A stretch of 17,372 nucleotides of DNA. It comes from an uncultured Eubacteriales bacterium. GTDB taxonomy: Bacteria > Bacillota > Clostridia > HGM11514. The notes under the pieces were generated by a model that was given only the letters and a program-made list of their open reading frames with translations, ran no database searches and was not told the DNA's origin. The translations under genes were made by a program, and so were the position numbers. Shown piece after piece: positions 7,985 through 16,058 of this stretch. Where the stretch lies: the NCBI GenBank assembly GCA_902492655.1, contig CABUMF010000041.1, forward strand, positions 1 through 17,372, given 5' to 3'. Each line of letters begins with the position of its first letter. The stretch's first letter is position 1.

Positions 7985-8701
7985 CTATTCCAAAATATTG
8001 GTTGTTATATAATCTATGCCAAGGGCACACAGCCTTTCGGCATTTTCCGGTAAATCGCAAGTCCAGCAATTTATTTCAATCCCGAATTTCTTAAGCTTAG
8101 ATGCGACGCTCTCTGTCAAAGCAGCAACTGAAATATCTATCCCCAAACCATACTTTTTCAAAAATGTGATAAGCTCAGGCTCAAATTCCGAGGTGAGAAG
8201 CTGAGCCTTAACCACTTTATTGAGCTTCCTTAAATTAATCATATTCTCTTTGGAAAAGGAAATAAATACTGCCTCGGAAAGCAAACCGAAATTCTTAACT
8301 ATCCCCAAAACCTCTTTAATGTTTTTCGGTTCAAAAGGATTTTTAAATTCAATTACCGGATGCTTTTTGTAAACAGAGCAAACCTGAAGGAAATCTTCTA
8401 ACCTCGGTATAGTGCGGTCAGACCGTGTATTGCCGAAGCGATCGTACACAAAAAGCCCCGAAAGCTCCTGATAGCTTGATTTTTCAACAACTAATTTCTC
8501 CTTACAGACACGCTCTGTAGTATCGTCATGAATCAAAACATAAGCACCGTCTCCCGTCACATGGACATCGGTTTCTATCCCCCAATAAGTCCTATTGGCA
8601 GCAGCAACGAATGAAGAAACGGTATTTTCAGCCTCAATTCCGCTTAATCCTCTGTGGGCAATAACCTTGACACCGCTGTTTTTAAACTTGACTGTATCCA
8701 A
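7985..8701 (-). CDS. Glycerophosphodiester phosphodiesterase (GDPD family)
   Basis: The enzyme splits glycerophosphodiesters from phospholipid breakdown into glycerol-3-phosphate and an alcohol. The chosen TTG start gives 238 residues, normal for the cytoplasmic family. The signature is complete: IAHRG (H16, R17), ENT (25-27), ETDVHVTGDG (E43, D45) and HDD (H58), which supply the catalytic histidines and metal ligands of the TIM barrel. WTCDL and the final GIDYITTN also fit. There is no signal peptide or membrane segment. A longer frame opens at a TTG at 8755, but that start overlaps a strong promoter; the TTG at 8701 has GGGGGT 7 nt upstream and lies downstream of the -10 box. The gene sits between smpB and ssrA, where I would not expect it, and ends 4 nt before tmRNA. 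A link with ribosome rescue is not shown; it may simply share the transcript. Confidence 0.9.
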   Translation of the reverse strand: MDTVKFKNSGVKVIAHRGLSGIEAENTVSSFVAAANRTYWGIETDVHVTGDGAYVLIHDDTTERVCKEKLVVEKSSYQELSGLFVYDRFGNTRSDRTIPRLEDFLQVCSVYKKHPVIEFKNPFEPKNIKEVLGIVKNFGLLSEAVFISFSKENMINLRKLNKVVKAQLLTSEFEPELITFLKKYGLGIDISVAALTESVASKLKKFGIEINCWTCDLPENAERLCALGIDYITTNILE

Positions 8702-8743
8702 AGTGCATACCCCCGAGCAAAAAGATTGAAATACGGTAAACCA

Positions 8744-8772
8744 ATTATAACACAATAGCGGTATATTGTCAA
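8744..8772 (-). promoter_or_regulatory. Strong promoter for the phosphodiesterase gene and probably ssrA
   Basis: On the minus strand TTGACA (8767-8772) and TATAAT (8744-8749) are separated by 17 nt, with TG one base before the -10 box (extended -10). This is a full match to the housekeeping sigma-A consensus. It starts 8 nt past the smpB stop codon. Such strength suits an abundant RNA such as tmRNA better than a phosphodiesterase gene, so it may chiefly serve ssrA. Confidence 0.9.
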
Positions 8773-8779
8773 CCGCATA

Positions 8780-9250
8780 TCAAATATTCCTACCCTTAAG
8801 CTCACGCTCGATATTGCGTTTTGCATCGCGTTTTGCGGCATCGTCACGCTTATCGTAAAGCTTTTTACCCCTTGCAAGCGCAACCTCAACCTTAATATGA
8901 GAGCCCGAAAAATAAAGCTTTGTCGGAACGAGAGTATATCCGTCCTGCTTTACAAGCCCGAAAAGCTTCATAATTTCCCGTTTATGGAGCAAAAGACGCC
9001 TGTCACGCTCCGGATCACGGTTGAAAATATTTCCATGGTCATAGGGGCTTATGTGCATTCCGTAAATATATGCTTCCCCATTTCTTATATCAATATAACT
9101 GTCCTTTAGATTCGCCTTACCGGCACGAAGGGATTTCACTTCGGTTCCCACAAGCTCAATGCCTGCTTCATAGGTTTCCTCAACGAAAAAATCGTGAAAT
9201 ACCTTTTTGTTCTGGACAATAATTTTTTTGCCTTCGTTCTGATTATTCAT
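8780..9250 (-). CDS. smpB: SsrA-binding protein SmpB
   Basis: SmpB binds the tRNA-like end of tmRNA and brings it to stalled ribosomes. The 156-residue product carries the family signatures: NKKVFHDFFVEETYEAGIEL, GTEVKSLR, NLKDSYI, YIYGMHISPY, HKREI and KLYDKRDDAAKRD, with a basic C-terminal tail (RDAKRNIERELKGR) that in known SmpB enters the mRNA channel. The ATG at 9250 was chosen because GGAGG lies 6 nt upstream; a longer frame beginning TTG at 9271 has no such site, and an ATG at 9253 is too close to it. The first 8 nt overlap the end of rnr, so translation of the two is probably coupled. This matches a known partnership: RNase R degrades messages freed by tmRNA. Confidence 0.97.
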   Translation of the reverse strand: MNNQNEGKKIIVQNKKVFHDFFVEETYEAGIELVGTEVKSLRAGKANLKDSYIDIRNGEAYIYGMHISPYDHGNIFNRDPERDRRLLLHKREIMKLFGLVKQDGYTLVPTKLYFSGSHIKVEVALARGKKLYDKRDDAAKRDAKRNIERELKGRNI

Positions 9251-11348
9251 CATAATCCTCCGCCAATTCAAAATCTATCTGCCTTGCTTCGGGGTTTGCT
9301 CCGACACATTCAACCAAAACGCTGTCCCCGAGCCTGAAAACCCGTTTTGTGTGCTCCCCTGTCAAAGTAAGCAGCTTTTCATCGTAAACATAATAATCGT
9401 CTTTAAGTGAAGAAATGTGAACAAGACCTTCAACGGTATTATCAAGCTCAACAAAAATACCGAATCCCGTTACGCCAGAAATGTAACCCTCGAAGCGTTC
9501 TCCGATAAACTGCTTCATATACTCTGCCTTTTTGATGTCGTCCACATCACGCTCGGCTTCTTCTGCCCGTCTCTCCGTTATGCTGCAATTTTCTGCGGCT
9601 TCGGGCAAAAACTTATTCCATTTCTTCTCGCTTTCGGCTGTAATTCCGGTTTCGGAAAGCTCCTTAAGAAGTCTGTGCACAACAAGGTCGGGATACCTTC
9701 TTATGGGCGATGTAAAATGGCAATAAAATTTGGCGTTAAGCCCGAAATGACCGAGATTATTCTCGCTGTATTTCGCCTTCATCATGGAGCGGAGCATCAT
9801 GGTAGAAAGCACTCTTTCCTCCGGCTTGCCCTTGCAAGACTCAAGAACCTTTTGAAGCTCTTTGGGATGAGGATTATTAAGACCGTGCACCGTATAGCCC
9901 AAATTATAAGCCATTTTGGCAAAATTCGCAAGTTTTTCGGAATCCGGTGCTTCATGCACACGATACATCATCGGCTTATTGAGCCAATACATATGCTCAG
10001 AAACCGTACGGTTTGCCGCAAGCATAAATTCCTCGATTATCTGATTGGAAACCGTAATCTCGTACTTTTCAATGCTTATAGGCTTGCCATTTTCGGAGAG
10101 CTTAATCTTTGCCTCGGGAAAATCGAAATCAAGGCTGCCCTCCGCCTTACGCTTTTTGCGAAGAATATCTGCAAGCTCGTTCATTGTCCCAAGCATTTTG
10201 TGAAGCCTCGGATACTCCTGCGACCTTCCCTCCAATATGTCGGTTACGCATTTATAAGTCATTCTTTCCTTTGAACGAATGACAGATTTTACAATTTCAT
10301 AATTCCTGATATTTCCTTCCCTGTCAATATCCATTATACACGAAATCGTGAGCCTGTCAACCTTCGGCTGAAGACTGCATATTCCGTTTGAAAGGTTCTT
10401 TGGAAGCATTGGGACAACCCTGTCAACAAGATAAACGCTTGTCCCCCTTAAATAAGCCTCCTTATCAAGCTCGCTTCCGGGCTTGACATAATTGCTTACA
10501 TCTGCAATATGAACCCCGAGCCTGAAGATACCGCCCTTTAGCTTCTTTACCGAAACCGCATCGTCAAGGTCCTTTGAATCCTCACCGTCTATTGTGATAA
10601 TCGTATCCCGTCTTAAATCCAGGCGACCTTCCAAATCAAGAGGAATTTTTTCCTGCTTTTCAGCCTCCGAAATAACCTTATCCGAAAATTCACACGGTAT
10701 ATTATATCGTTTAAGAACAGTTTTTATGACAGTATCATGCTTTCCTGCATACCCTATTACCTCAATAATTCTGCCTTCGGCTTTTTTTGTACGGTCAGGG
10801 TACCTTGTAATCTCGCAGACAACCACCTGACCTTCTCTTGCACCGAAGAAATGCTTTTTCGGTATATAGATGTCCTTTGAAATTTTGGAATCATCAGGGA
10901 TAACAAAGCCGCAGTTTCGTATAGCGGTGAAACGCCCAACAATAAATCTGTTGGCACGCTTTGTAACCTTTACAACCTTTCCTTCCATTCTTCCGTCTCT
11001 GCCGACGCTTTCGGAAACCAAAACCGCATCTCCGTCAAATGCGGAATTTACGGCATCCGGGGGAATAAACAAATCCTCGTGCTCAGATTCAAACCTTACA
11101 AATCCGAAACCTCTTTCGTTTCCGGAAAAAACTCCCGAAAGCAAACCGTCTGCTCCTGATGAGCGTATTCTTTTCTTTTTCCCGATAATAATTCTGCCCT
11201 CGTCGGAAAGCTCGTCAATTATCGCAAAAAACTCGTTCAAATCAGACTTCGGAACATCAATGACCGCTGCAAGCTCCGGAGCGGTCATGGGAATATATTC
11301 CTTTGAGTTTATAAATTCAAGTATTCTGTTTTTTCTGTCGCTGTTCAT
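9243..11348 (-). CDS. rnr: Ribonuclease R (3'-5' exoribonuclease)
   Basis: RNase R degrades structured RNA processively from the 3' end, and in trans-translation it removes defective messages. The product has 701 residues, within the usual range. In order: an N-terminal winged-helix-like region (about 1-60), two cold-shock/OB domains (about 68-200; GNERGFGFVRF near 77), the RNB catalytic domain (about 240-560) with the metal-binding cluster DGEDSKDLDDA (D254, D257, D260, D262, D263) and HFTSPIRRYPDL (about 544-555), and a C-terminal S1 domain (about 617-700; GYISGVTGFGIFVELDNTVEGLV). The start ATG at 11348 has GGAGG 5-6 nt upstream. There is no long basic tail after S1 as in some proteobacterial RNase R. 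A hairpin between secG and this gene may lower its expression. The order secG-rnr-smpB is conserved in Firmicutes. Confidence 0.97.
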   Translation of the reverse strand: MNSDRKNRILEFINSKEYIPMTAPELAAVIDVPKSDLNEFFAIIDELSDEGRIIIGKKKRIRSSGADGLLSGVFSGNERGFGFVRFESEHEDLFIPPDAVNSAFDGDAVLVSESVGRDGRMEGKVVKVTKRANRFIVGRFTAIRNCGFVIPDDSKISKDIYIPKKHFFGAREGQVVVCEITRYPDRTKKAEGRIIEVIGYAGKHDTVIKTVLKRYNIPCEFSDKVISEAEKQEKIPLDLEGRLDLRRDTIITIDGEDSKDLDDAVSVKKLKGGIFRLGVHIADVSNYVKPGSELDKEAYLRGTSVYLVDRVVPMLPKNLSNGICSLQPKVDRLTISCIMDIDREGNIRNYEIVKSVIRSKERMTYKCVTDILEGRSQEYPRLHKMLGTMNELADILRKKRKAEGSLDFDFPEAKIKLSENGKPISIEKYEITVSNQIIEEFMLAANRTVSEHMYWLNKPMMYRVHEAPDSEKLANFAKMAYNLGYTVHGLNNPHPKELQKVLESCKGKPEERVLSTMMLRSMMKAKYSENNLGHFGLNAKFYCHFTSPIRRYPDLVVHRLLKELSETGITAESEKKWNKFLPEAAENCSITERRAEEAERDVDDIKKAEYMKQFIGERFEGYISGVTGFGIFVELDNTVEGLVHISSLKDDYYVYDEKLLTLTGEHTKRVFRLGDSVLVECVGANPEARQIDFELAEDYDE

Positions 11349-11367
11349 AAATACCTCCCTTCAGGCA

Positions 11368-11401
11368 TAAAAATACCACGCATAGTATTATGTATGCGTG
11401 G
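11368..11401 (-). terminator. Intrinsic terminator or attenuator between secG and rnr
   Basis: A perfect 9-bp stem, CCACGCATA (11393-11401) with TATGCGTGG (11376-11384), encloses an 8-nt loop and is followed on the minus strand by TATTTTTA. It starts 13 nt after the secG stop and ends about 20 nt before the rnr start. The T run is short and broken, so partial termination is likely: high secG and lower rnr-smpB. Confidence 0.75.
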
Positions 11402-11414
11402 CTTAACTGAAAAC

Positions 11415-11648
11415 CTATTTAAGAGCAAAGTTAATAACTATCGCCAATACCATGAACACTACTGCAAGCACTGAAGTAATCTTGCTCAACTTTGCATCCC
11501 AAGTTCTTGCCTTGTTCTTACCGAAGAAGGTTTCGGCACCTCCGGCAATGCTTCCGGAAAGACCTGCCTGCTTGCCCGACTGGAAAAGAACAATCGCAAT
11601 AAGAGCCAAACATACTACTATATAAACAATATTAACAGCTAAATTCAC
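11415..11648 (-). CDS. secG: Preprotein translocase subunit SecG
   Basis: SecG is the small non-essential membrane subunit of the SecYEG channel and aids export of preproteins. The 77-residue product shows two hydrophobic segments (about 4-24 and 53-76), with the typical LFQSGKQAGLSGSIAGGAETFFGKNKART stretch between them (positions about 24-52 of the protein). The start chosen is GTG at 11648, because GGAGG at 11656-11660 lies 7 nt upstream; the ATG codons 15-18 nt further up overlap or precede that site and lack one of their own. It has its own promoter at 11700-11727. The secG-rnr-smpB order is shared with Bacillus, apart from yvaK, which is not here. Confidence 0.95.
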   Translation of the reverse strand: MNLAVNIVYIVVCLALIAIVLFQSGKQAGLSGSIAGGAETFFGKNKARTWDAKLSKITSVLAVVFMVLAIVINFALK

Positions 11649-11699
11649 AACAATACCTCCCATCATCAAGAAAATATTCTTTCACATACCAATAAATAT

Positions 11700-11727
11700 A
11701 TTATAACATAAATTTTCAAAAAATCAA
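11700..11727 (-). promoter_or_regulatory. Probable promoter of the secG-rnr-smpB unit
   Basis: On the minus strand TTGATT (11722-11727) and TATAAT (11700-11705) are separated by 16 nt, with TG one base before the -10 (extended -10). It lies between the dnaE stop and secG. There is no clear hairpin terminator after dnaE, so read-through from upstream is also possible. Confidence 0.7.
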
Positions 11728-11743
11728 GTCTTTTTTTAATATT

Positions 11744-14700
11744 TTAAATTTTTGTTTTTTCAAACGAGGAACCGTAGCGAATTTCAAGCCTTTTTGTCAG
11801 CATATCCGTACAAAAAACCGCTTTTTCACCCTTTAGTGCACGCCAGCGACCGTCATCGCAGTTGTAAATGTAAACCTCTGTTTTGCCGCCGTAAAAATCC
11901 TTAAAAATGTCCGCCGCATCTTTAATGCCGTTGCTGTCGGTTTTTATAATCAGTCTGACATTTTCCGATACTCGCATTTTATTAAGCCTTCTGATCTCAA
12001 AAACATTAAGCTCCGGCAATGCATTATCCGATATTGTTAGCTTTCCCCTGACGGAGATAACATTCCCCTTTGCTAAATCACGGGAAAACTTTGTATAAGA
12101 TTTTGGCGGAAAGACAAGTCCTATGCTTCCGTCAAAATCAGAAATATCCGCAAAAGCCATTTTTGCACCCGTTTTGGTAAGCTTTGCTTTAACGCGTGTG
12201 ATAATTCCGGAAAGTTTTACGGTGTCACCGTCCGAAAAGTTTGAGTCGGGCGACAAAATCGTTCCTATCGAAGCATCGGAGTTTAAGTTTACCGAAAGAC
12301 GGTACTCATCAAGAGGATTTCCCGAAATATAAAGTCCCGTAAACTCATGCTCCATCTCAAGCCTGTCGGACAGAGAATACTCTTTAAGCTCAGGAAGCAA
12401 CCTGTCATCCTCCTCCGCACCGAAAAGAGAAAGCTGACCCTCCACTCGATTTCTGTTACCGGATTGAACATTGTCAAGCCAATCCTCATAAACCGCCACC
12501 ATTTGCGAGCGAGCGGCTCCCAAATTATCAAACGCACCGCACTTTATTAGTGCCTCAACCACACGCTTATTGAGCTCTGCACCTGCACAGCGATAAATAA
12601 AATCATATAAATCCGTAAAGGCTCCGTTTTTCCGTTCTTCCGTTATTCTTTCAACTACCGACTTTCCCACATTCCGAACCGCCGCAAGCCCAAAGCGAAT
12701 ATTTCCGTCCTCCGTTGTAAAAACATCATAGCTTTTGTTGATGTCGGGGGGCAAAAGACGGATGCCCTTTTTTGCGCAATCATCAATATACCTTGAAACC
12801 TTTGATGTGTCGCCAAGGTACGCCGTCATAAGCGATGCCATAAACTCAGCACCGTAGTTTGCTTTAAGCCAAGCAGTTCTGCAGGCAACAACCGCATATG
12901 CGGCGGCATGGGACTTATTGAACGCATAAGCGGCAAAATCTACAATTTCGTCAAATATCTCGTTAGCGGTTTTTTCGTCCACACCTCGCCTTACGGCACC
13001 GTCAATGCCTTCTCCGCCGTAAACAAAAAGACCTCGCTCCTTTTGCAAAACATCCCTTTTCTTTTTTGCCATAGCTCGCCTTACAAGGTCTGCGCGCCCC
13101 AATGAATATCCGGCAAGCTTCCTTACGATCTGCATTACCTGCTCCTGATAAACAATGCATCCGTATGTAGGCTCAAGAATATCTTTAAGAAGAGGGTGCT
13201 TGTACTTAACATCCTCCGGGTGAAGCTTATTGTGAATATATGTGGGAATTGACGCCATCGGCCCCGGACGGTAAAGAGAAATCGCCGCTATAACATCCTC
13301 AAAGCAATCGGGCTTAAGCTCTCTTAAAAACTTCCTCATACCCTCGCTTTCAAGCTGAAACACACCGTCGGTATCTCCTGTGCAAAGAAGCTTATAGATT
13401 TCGGGGGAATCAAGGTCGATATTTTCAATGTCTATTTCCACGCCTTTTGAAATCCCCACAATTTCAACGGTATCCTGAATTATCGTAAGGTTTCTAAGCC
13501 CCAGAAAATCCATTTTCAGAAGCCCGAGACTTTCAACATTTTCCTTTGTGAACTGGGTTGTGACAACATCACCTTGCCTTTGCAGGGGCAAATAGTTATA
13601 TGCGCTTTCCTTATAAATAACCACTCCTGCCGCATGAATTGAAGGATTTCTGTACATACCCTCAATCCGCATTGCACGGTCGATTAATGCTTTTATCTTA
13701 AAATCGGAATCATAAATTTTCTTTAAATCCTCCGATTCCTCAAGCGCCGAAGCTAAGCTGACCTTTGGGCCTCTCGGAATAAGCTTTGATATTCTGTCCA
13801 CCTCGGGAATCGGAATGTCCATAACCCTTCCCACATCCCGCACCGACTGTCTTGCCGCAAGCGTATCAAATGTTATAATCTGCGTTACACGGTCAGCACC
13901 GTATTTATTTATAACATAATCAATTACTTCTTTTCTGCGCTCATAGCAAAAGTCGATGTCAATATCCGGCATCGTTACTCGCTCGGGATTTAAAAATCTC
14001 TCGAAAAGCAGATTGTATTTTATCGGGTCAACAGTGGTTATATCAAGAAGATACGATGTGATACTGCCGGCGGCAGAGCCTCTTCCCGGGCCAACCGCAA
14101 TTCCGCTGTTCTTTGCGAATTTTACAAAGTCCCACACAATCAAAAAGTAGTCCACAAAGCCCATTTGCTTTATGGTGTCAAGCTCAAAATCCAGCCTCTC
14201 CAAAAGTGAATCCGTACGCTTCCCGTATTTTATATCCATGCCCGCAAGGCACAATTCCCTAAGATAAGAAAACGCATCCCGATTTTCGGGCGTATCGAAT
14301 TTCGGAAGATACATTTTTGAAAAGTCAAATTCAACATTGCACCTTTCTGCAATCAAAACGGTGTTGTTAAGAGCCTCACTGTAATTTGGCAGGGCATCGT
14401 ACATTTCATCATAGGATTTTATATAAAATTCGTTTGTTTCAAATTTCATCCTGTCCGAATCCGAAAGTCTCTTGCCCATTTGGATACACATGAGAACATC
14501 CTGAATTTCGGCATCGGTTTTATTTACATAATGCGCATCGTTTGTGGCAACAAGCCCCAGTCCGTGCCGCTTTGCAAGCGCCGCCAAGGACGCATTTAGA
14601 GTATTTTGAACGGCAATTCCCTGATTTTGAATTTCAATAAAGAAATTACTTCTCCCGAAAATGTCGATAAATTTTTCGGCAAGAAAGTCAGCCTTTGATG

Positions 14701-15154
14701 TGTTTCCGTTCAAAATTGCCCTCGGAATATCCCCTGACATACACGCCGAAAGCGCAATTATCCCCTTACTGTATTTTCTCAAAAGGTCAAAATCAACTCT
14801 GGGCTTGTAATAAAAGCCATCAAGCTGAGCAATGCTCACGATTTTAACGAGATTTTGATAACCTTCGTTATTTTCCGCAAGAAGCACAAGGTGACCGTAT
14901 GACGAATCAATTTCGTAGGACTTGTCCTCCATTCTTCGGGCGGCTGTATATACCTCGCACCCGATTATCGGCTTTATGCCTTGTTTTTTTGCCTCATTAT
15001 AAAAATCTACCACGCCGTACATTACGCCGTGGTCGGTTATAGCGCAAGCCTTTTGCCCGATGCTTTTAACCCGTGTTATAACATCGGGGATTTTAGAGGC
15101 ACCGTCCAAAAGACTGCACTCGGTATGAAGATGCAAATGAACAAAATCATTCAT
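11744..15154 (-). CDS. dnaE: DNA polymerase III alpha subunit (DnaE type)
   Basis: DnaE is the replicative polymerase subunit; in Firmicutes it extends primers on the lagging strand while PolC does bulk synthesis. The 1136-residue product has a PHP domain at the N-terminus (about 3-210) whose metal-binding residues look complete (HLH at 8-10, D41, H42, E67, H88, C138, D206, H208), unlike the decayed PHP site of E. coli DnaE, so a nuclease activity is conceivable. The polymerase core has GPGRGSAAGS (355-364), PDIDIDF with catalytic D397 and D399, and MDFLGLRNL with the third aspartate D549. Helix-hairpin-helix and an OB fold (about 980-1060, LSGIITRVKAKLTKTG) follow. The start ATG overlaps the whiA stop as TAATG, with GGAAGG about 9 nt upstream, so translation is probably coupled. 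PolC is not in the window. Confidence 0.97.
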   Translation of the reverse strand: MNDFVHLHLHTECSLLDGASKIPDVITRVKSIGQKACAITDHGVMYGVVDFYNEAKKQGIKPIIGCEVYTAARRMEDKSYEIDSSYGHLVLLAENNEGYQNLVKIVSIAQLDGFYYKPRVDFDLLRKYSKGIIALSACMSGDIPRAILNGNTSKADFLAEKFIDIFGRSNFFIEIQNQGIAVQNTLNASLAALAKRHGLGLVATNDAHYVNKTDAEIQDVLMCIQMGKRLSDSDRMKFETNEFYIKSYDEMYDALPNYSEALNNTVLIAERCNVEFDFSKMYLPKFDTPENRDAFSYLRELCLAGMDIKYGKRTDSLLERLDFELDTIKQMGFVDYFLIVWDFVKFAKNSGIAVGPGRGSAAGSITSYLLDITTVDPIKYNLLFERFLNPERVTMPDIDIDFCYERRKEVIDYVINKYGADRVTQIITFDTLAARQSVRDVGRVMDIPIPEVDRISKLIPRGPKVSLASALEESEDLKKIYDSDFKIKALIDRAMRIEGMYRNPSIHAAGVVIYKESAYNYLPLQRQGDVVTTQFTKENVESLGLLKMDFLGLRNLTIIQDTVEIVGISKGVEIDIENIDLDSPEIYKLLCTGDTDGVFQLESEGMRKFLRELKPDCFEDVIAAISLYRPGPMASIPTYIHNKLHPEDVKYKHPLLKDILEPTYGCIVYQEQVMQIVRKLAGYSLGRADLVRRAMAKKKRDVLQKERGLFVYGGEGIDGAVRRGVDEKTANEIFDEIVDFAAYAFNKSHAAAYAVVACRTAWLKANYGAEFMASLMTAYLGDTSKVSRYIDDCAKKGIRLLPPDINKSYDVFTTEDGNIRFGLAAVRNVGKSVVERITEERKNGAFTDLYDFIYRCAGAELNKRVVEALIKCGAFDNLGAARSQMVAVYEDWLDNVQSGNRNRVEGQLSLFGAEEDDRLLPELKEYSLSDRLEMEHEFTGLYISGNPLDEYRLSVNLNSDASIGTILSPDSNFSDGDTVKLSGIITRVKAKLTKTGAKMAFADISDFDGSIGLVFPPKSYTKFSRDLAKGNVISVRGKLTISDNALPELNVFEIRRLNKMRVSENVRLIIKTDSNGIKDAADIFKDFYGGKTEVYIYNCDDGRWRALKGEKAVFCTDMLTKRLEIRYGSSFEKTKI

Positions 15155-16047
15155 TATTTTAAACCTTCCGCAATTGAAATTAGTTTTCTGAACCTATGAT
15201 TTACACCCGATTTTGAAACCTTATCCGTTAGTAAACCGCAGATTTCCGTCAACGAAATATCCGGGTTTTCCATTCTCAGCAAAGCGACCTCTTTAAGCTC
15301 GGGAGTAAGAGAATCAAGCATACCTGCACTTTCGATTTTCCTGATCGCCGTAAGCTGCTTTACCGCCGCATCCGCCGTTTTATTCATGTTGGCGTTTTCA
15401 AAATTTGTACGGCGGTTGATGTTATTTTTTACATCCTTTATAATAACGGTGTTTTCAAATTCCATAAGAGAATTTACCGCTCCTATAAGACTTAACACAT
15501 CGGAAATGGCGTCGGACGCCTTAAAGTAAATAACATAGTTCGACTTCCTGATAACTGTTTTTGGAACAAGCCCGAACTTTTTCAAAAGAACCTCAAGATC
15601 CCCCGAAAGCCTTTTGCGGTGAGTCATAAATTCCAGATGGTAGTCCTTCTCGGGTGATGTCATTGAACCGCAGGAAAGAAACACTCCTCGAACAAAGGAC
15701 TTTGCACAGCATTCATTTTTTATCATGCCGTTATAAATCCTAAATTCCGCTCTGCCGTCATCACGCAAAATACTGAGATCCCTCAATATATTCTCGGTTG
15801 AAGCTTTATCAAGATTGATATACAAAAGATTTTTCTTTACAGAAACATGGGGTTCAAGCCCGTATGCGTGCTTAATAAGATTTAATACCTGCTTTGCAAC
15901 GGCAGGATTTTCGGTGGTGATATTCAATTCCTCGTCCTCATAGCGAGCCGAAAACAGCACAAAAGCCGCTATTTCCGCGCGGCAGCAGCACTTACTTCCT
16001 GCATTTCTTCTGCAAAGCTCCTCTTTAATATCAGATGCAAATGACAT
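15154..16047 (-). CDS. whiA: DNA-binding protein WhiA
   Basis: WhiA is a conserved DNA-binding protein of Gram-positive bacteria that combines a LAGLIDADG homing-endonuclease-like fold, without nuclease activity, with a C-terminal helix-turn-helix. In Actinobacteria it controls sporulation genes; in Bacillus it affects cell division and chromosome segregation. The 297-residue product starts MSFASDIKEELCR, contains RGVFLSCGSMTSPEKDYHLEF (about 121-141), and ends with the helix-turn-helix near SLTEICGLLTDKVSKSGVNHRF. The ATG at 16047 was chosen because GAGG lies 6 nt upstream; a GTG four codons earlier belongs to that site. A cysteine-rich run (CCCRAE, about 20-25) is notable. It overlaps dnaE by one base and follows rapZ by 11 nt. 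YvcK, usually between rapZ and whiA, is missing. Confidence 0.95.
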   Translation of the reverse strand: MSFASDIKEELCRRNAGSKCCCRAEIAAFVLFSARYEDEELNITTENPAVAKQVLNLIKHAYGLEPHVSVKKNLLYINLDKASTENILRDLSILRDDGRAEFRIYNGMIKNECCAKSFVRGVFLSCGSMTSPEKDYHLEFMTHRKRLSGDLEVLLKKFGLVPKTVIRKSNYVIYFKASDAISDVLSLIGAVNSLMEFENTVIIKDVKNNINRRTNFENANMNKTADAAVKQLTAIRKIESAGMLDSLTPELKEVALLRMENPDISLTEICGLLTDKVSKSGVNHRFRKLISIAEGLK

Positions 16048-16058
16048 AACAAACCTCA

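Noticed and set aside
8702..8755. TTG start at 8755 for the phosphodiesterase gene
   Set aside because: The codons would overlap the -10 box of the strong promoter and have no ribosome binding site; the TTG at 8701 has both properties right.
9251..9271. TTG start at 9271 for smpB
   Set aside because: The first codons would contain the GGAGG ribosome binding site of the ATG at 9250.
9417..10274. Plus-strand open frame of 285 codons
   Set aside because: It lies opposite rnr, whose catalytic RNB domain is encoded on the other strand with family motifs; the plus frame has none.
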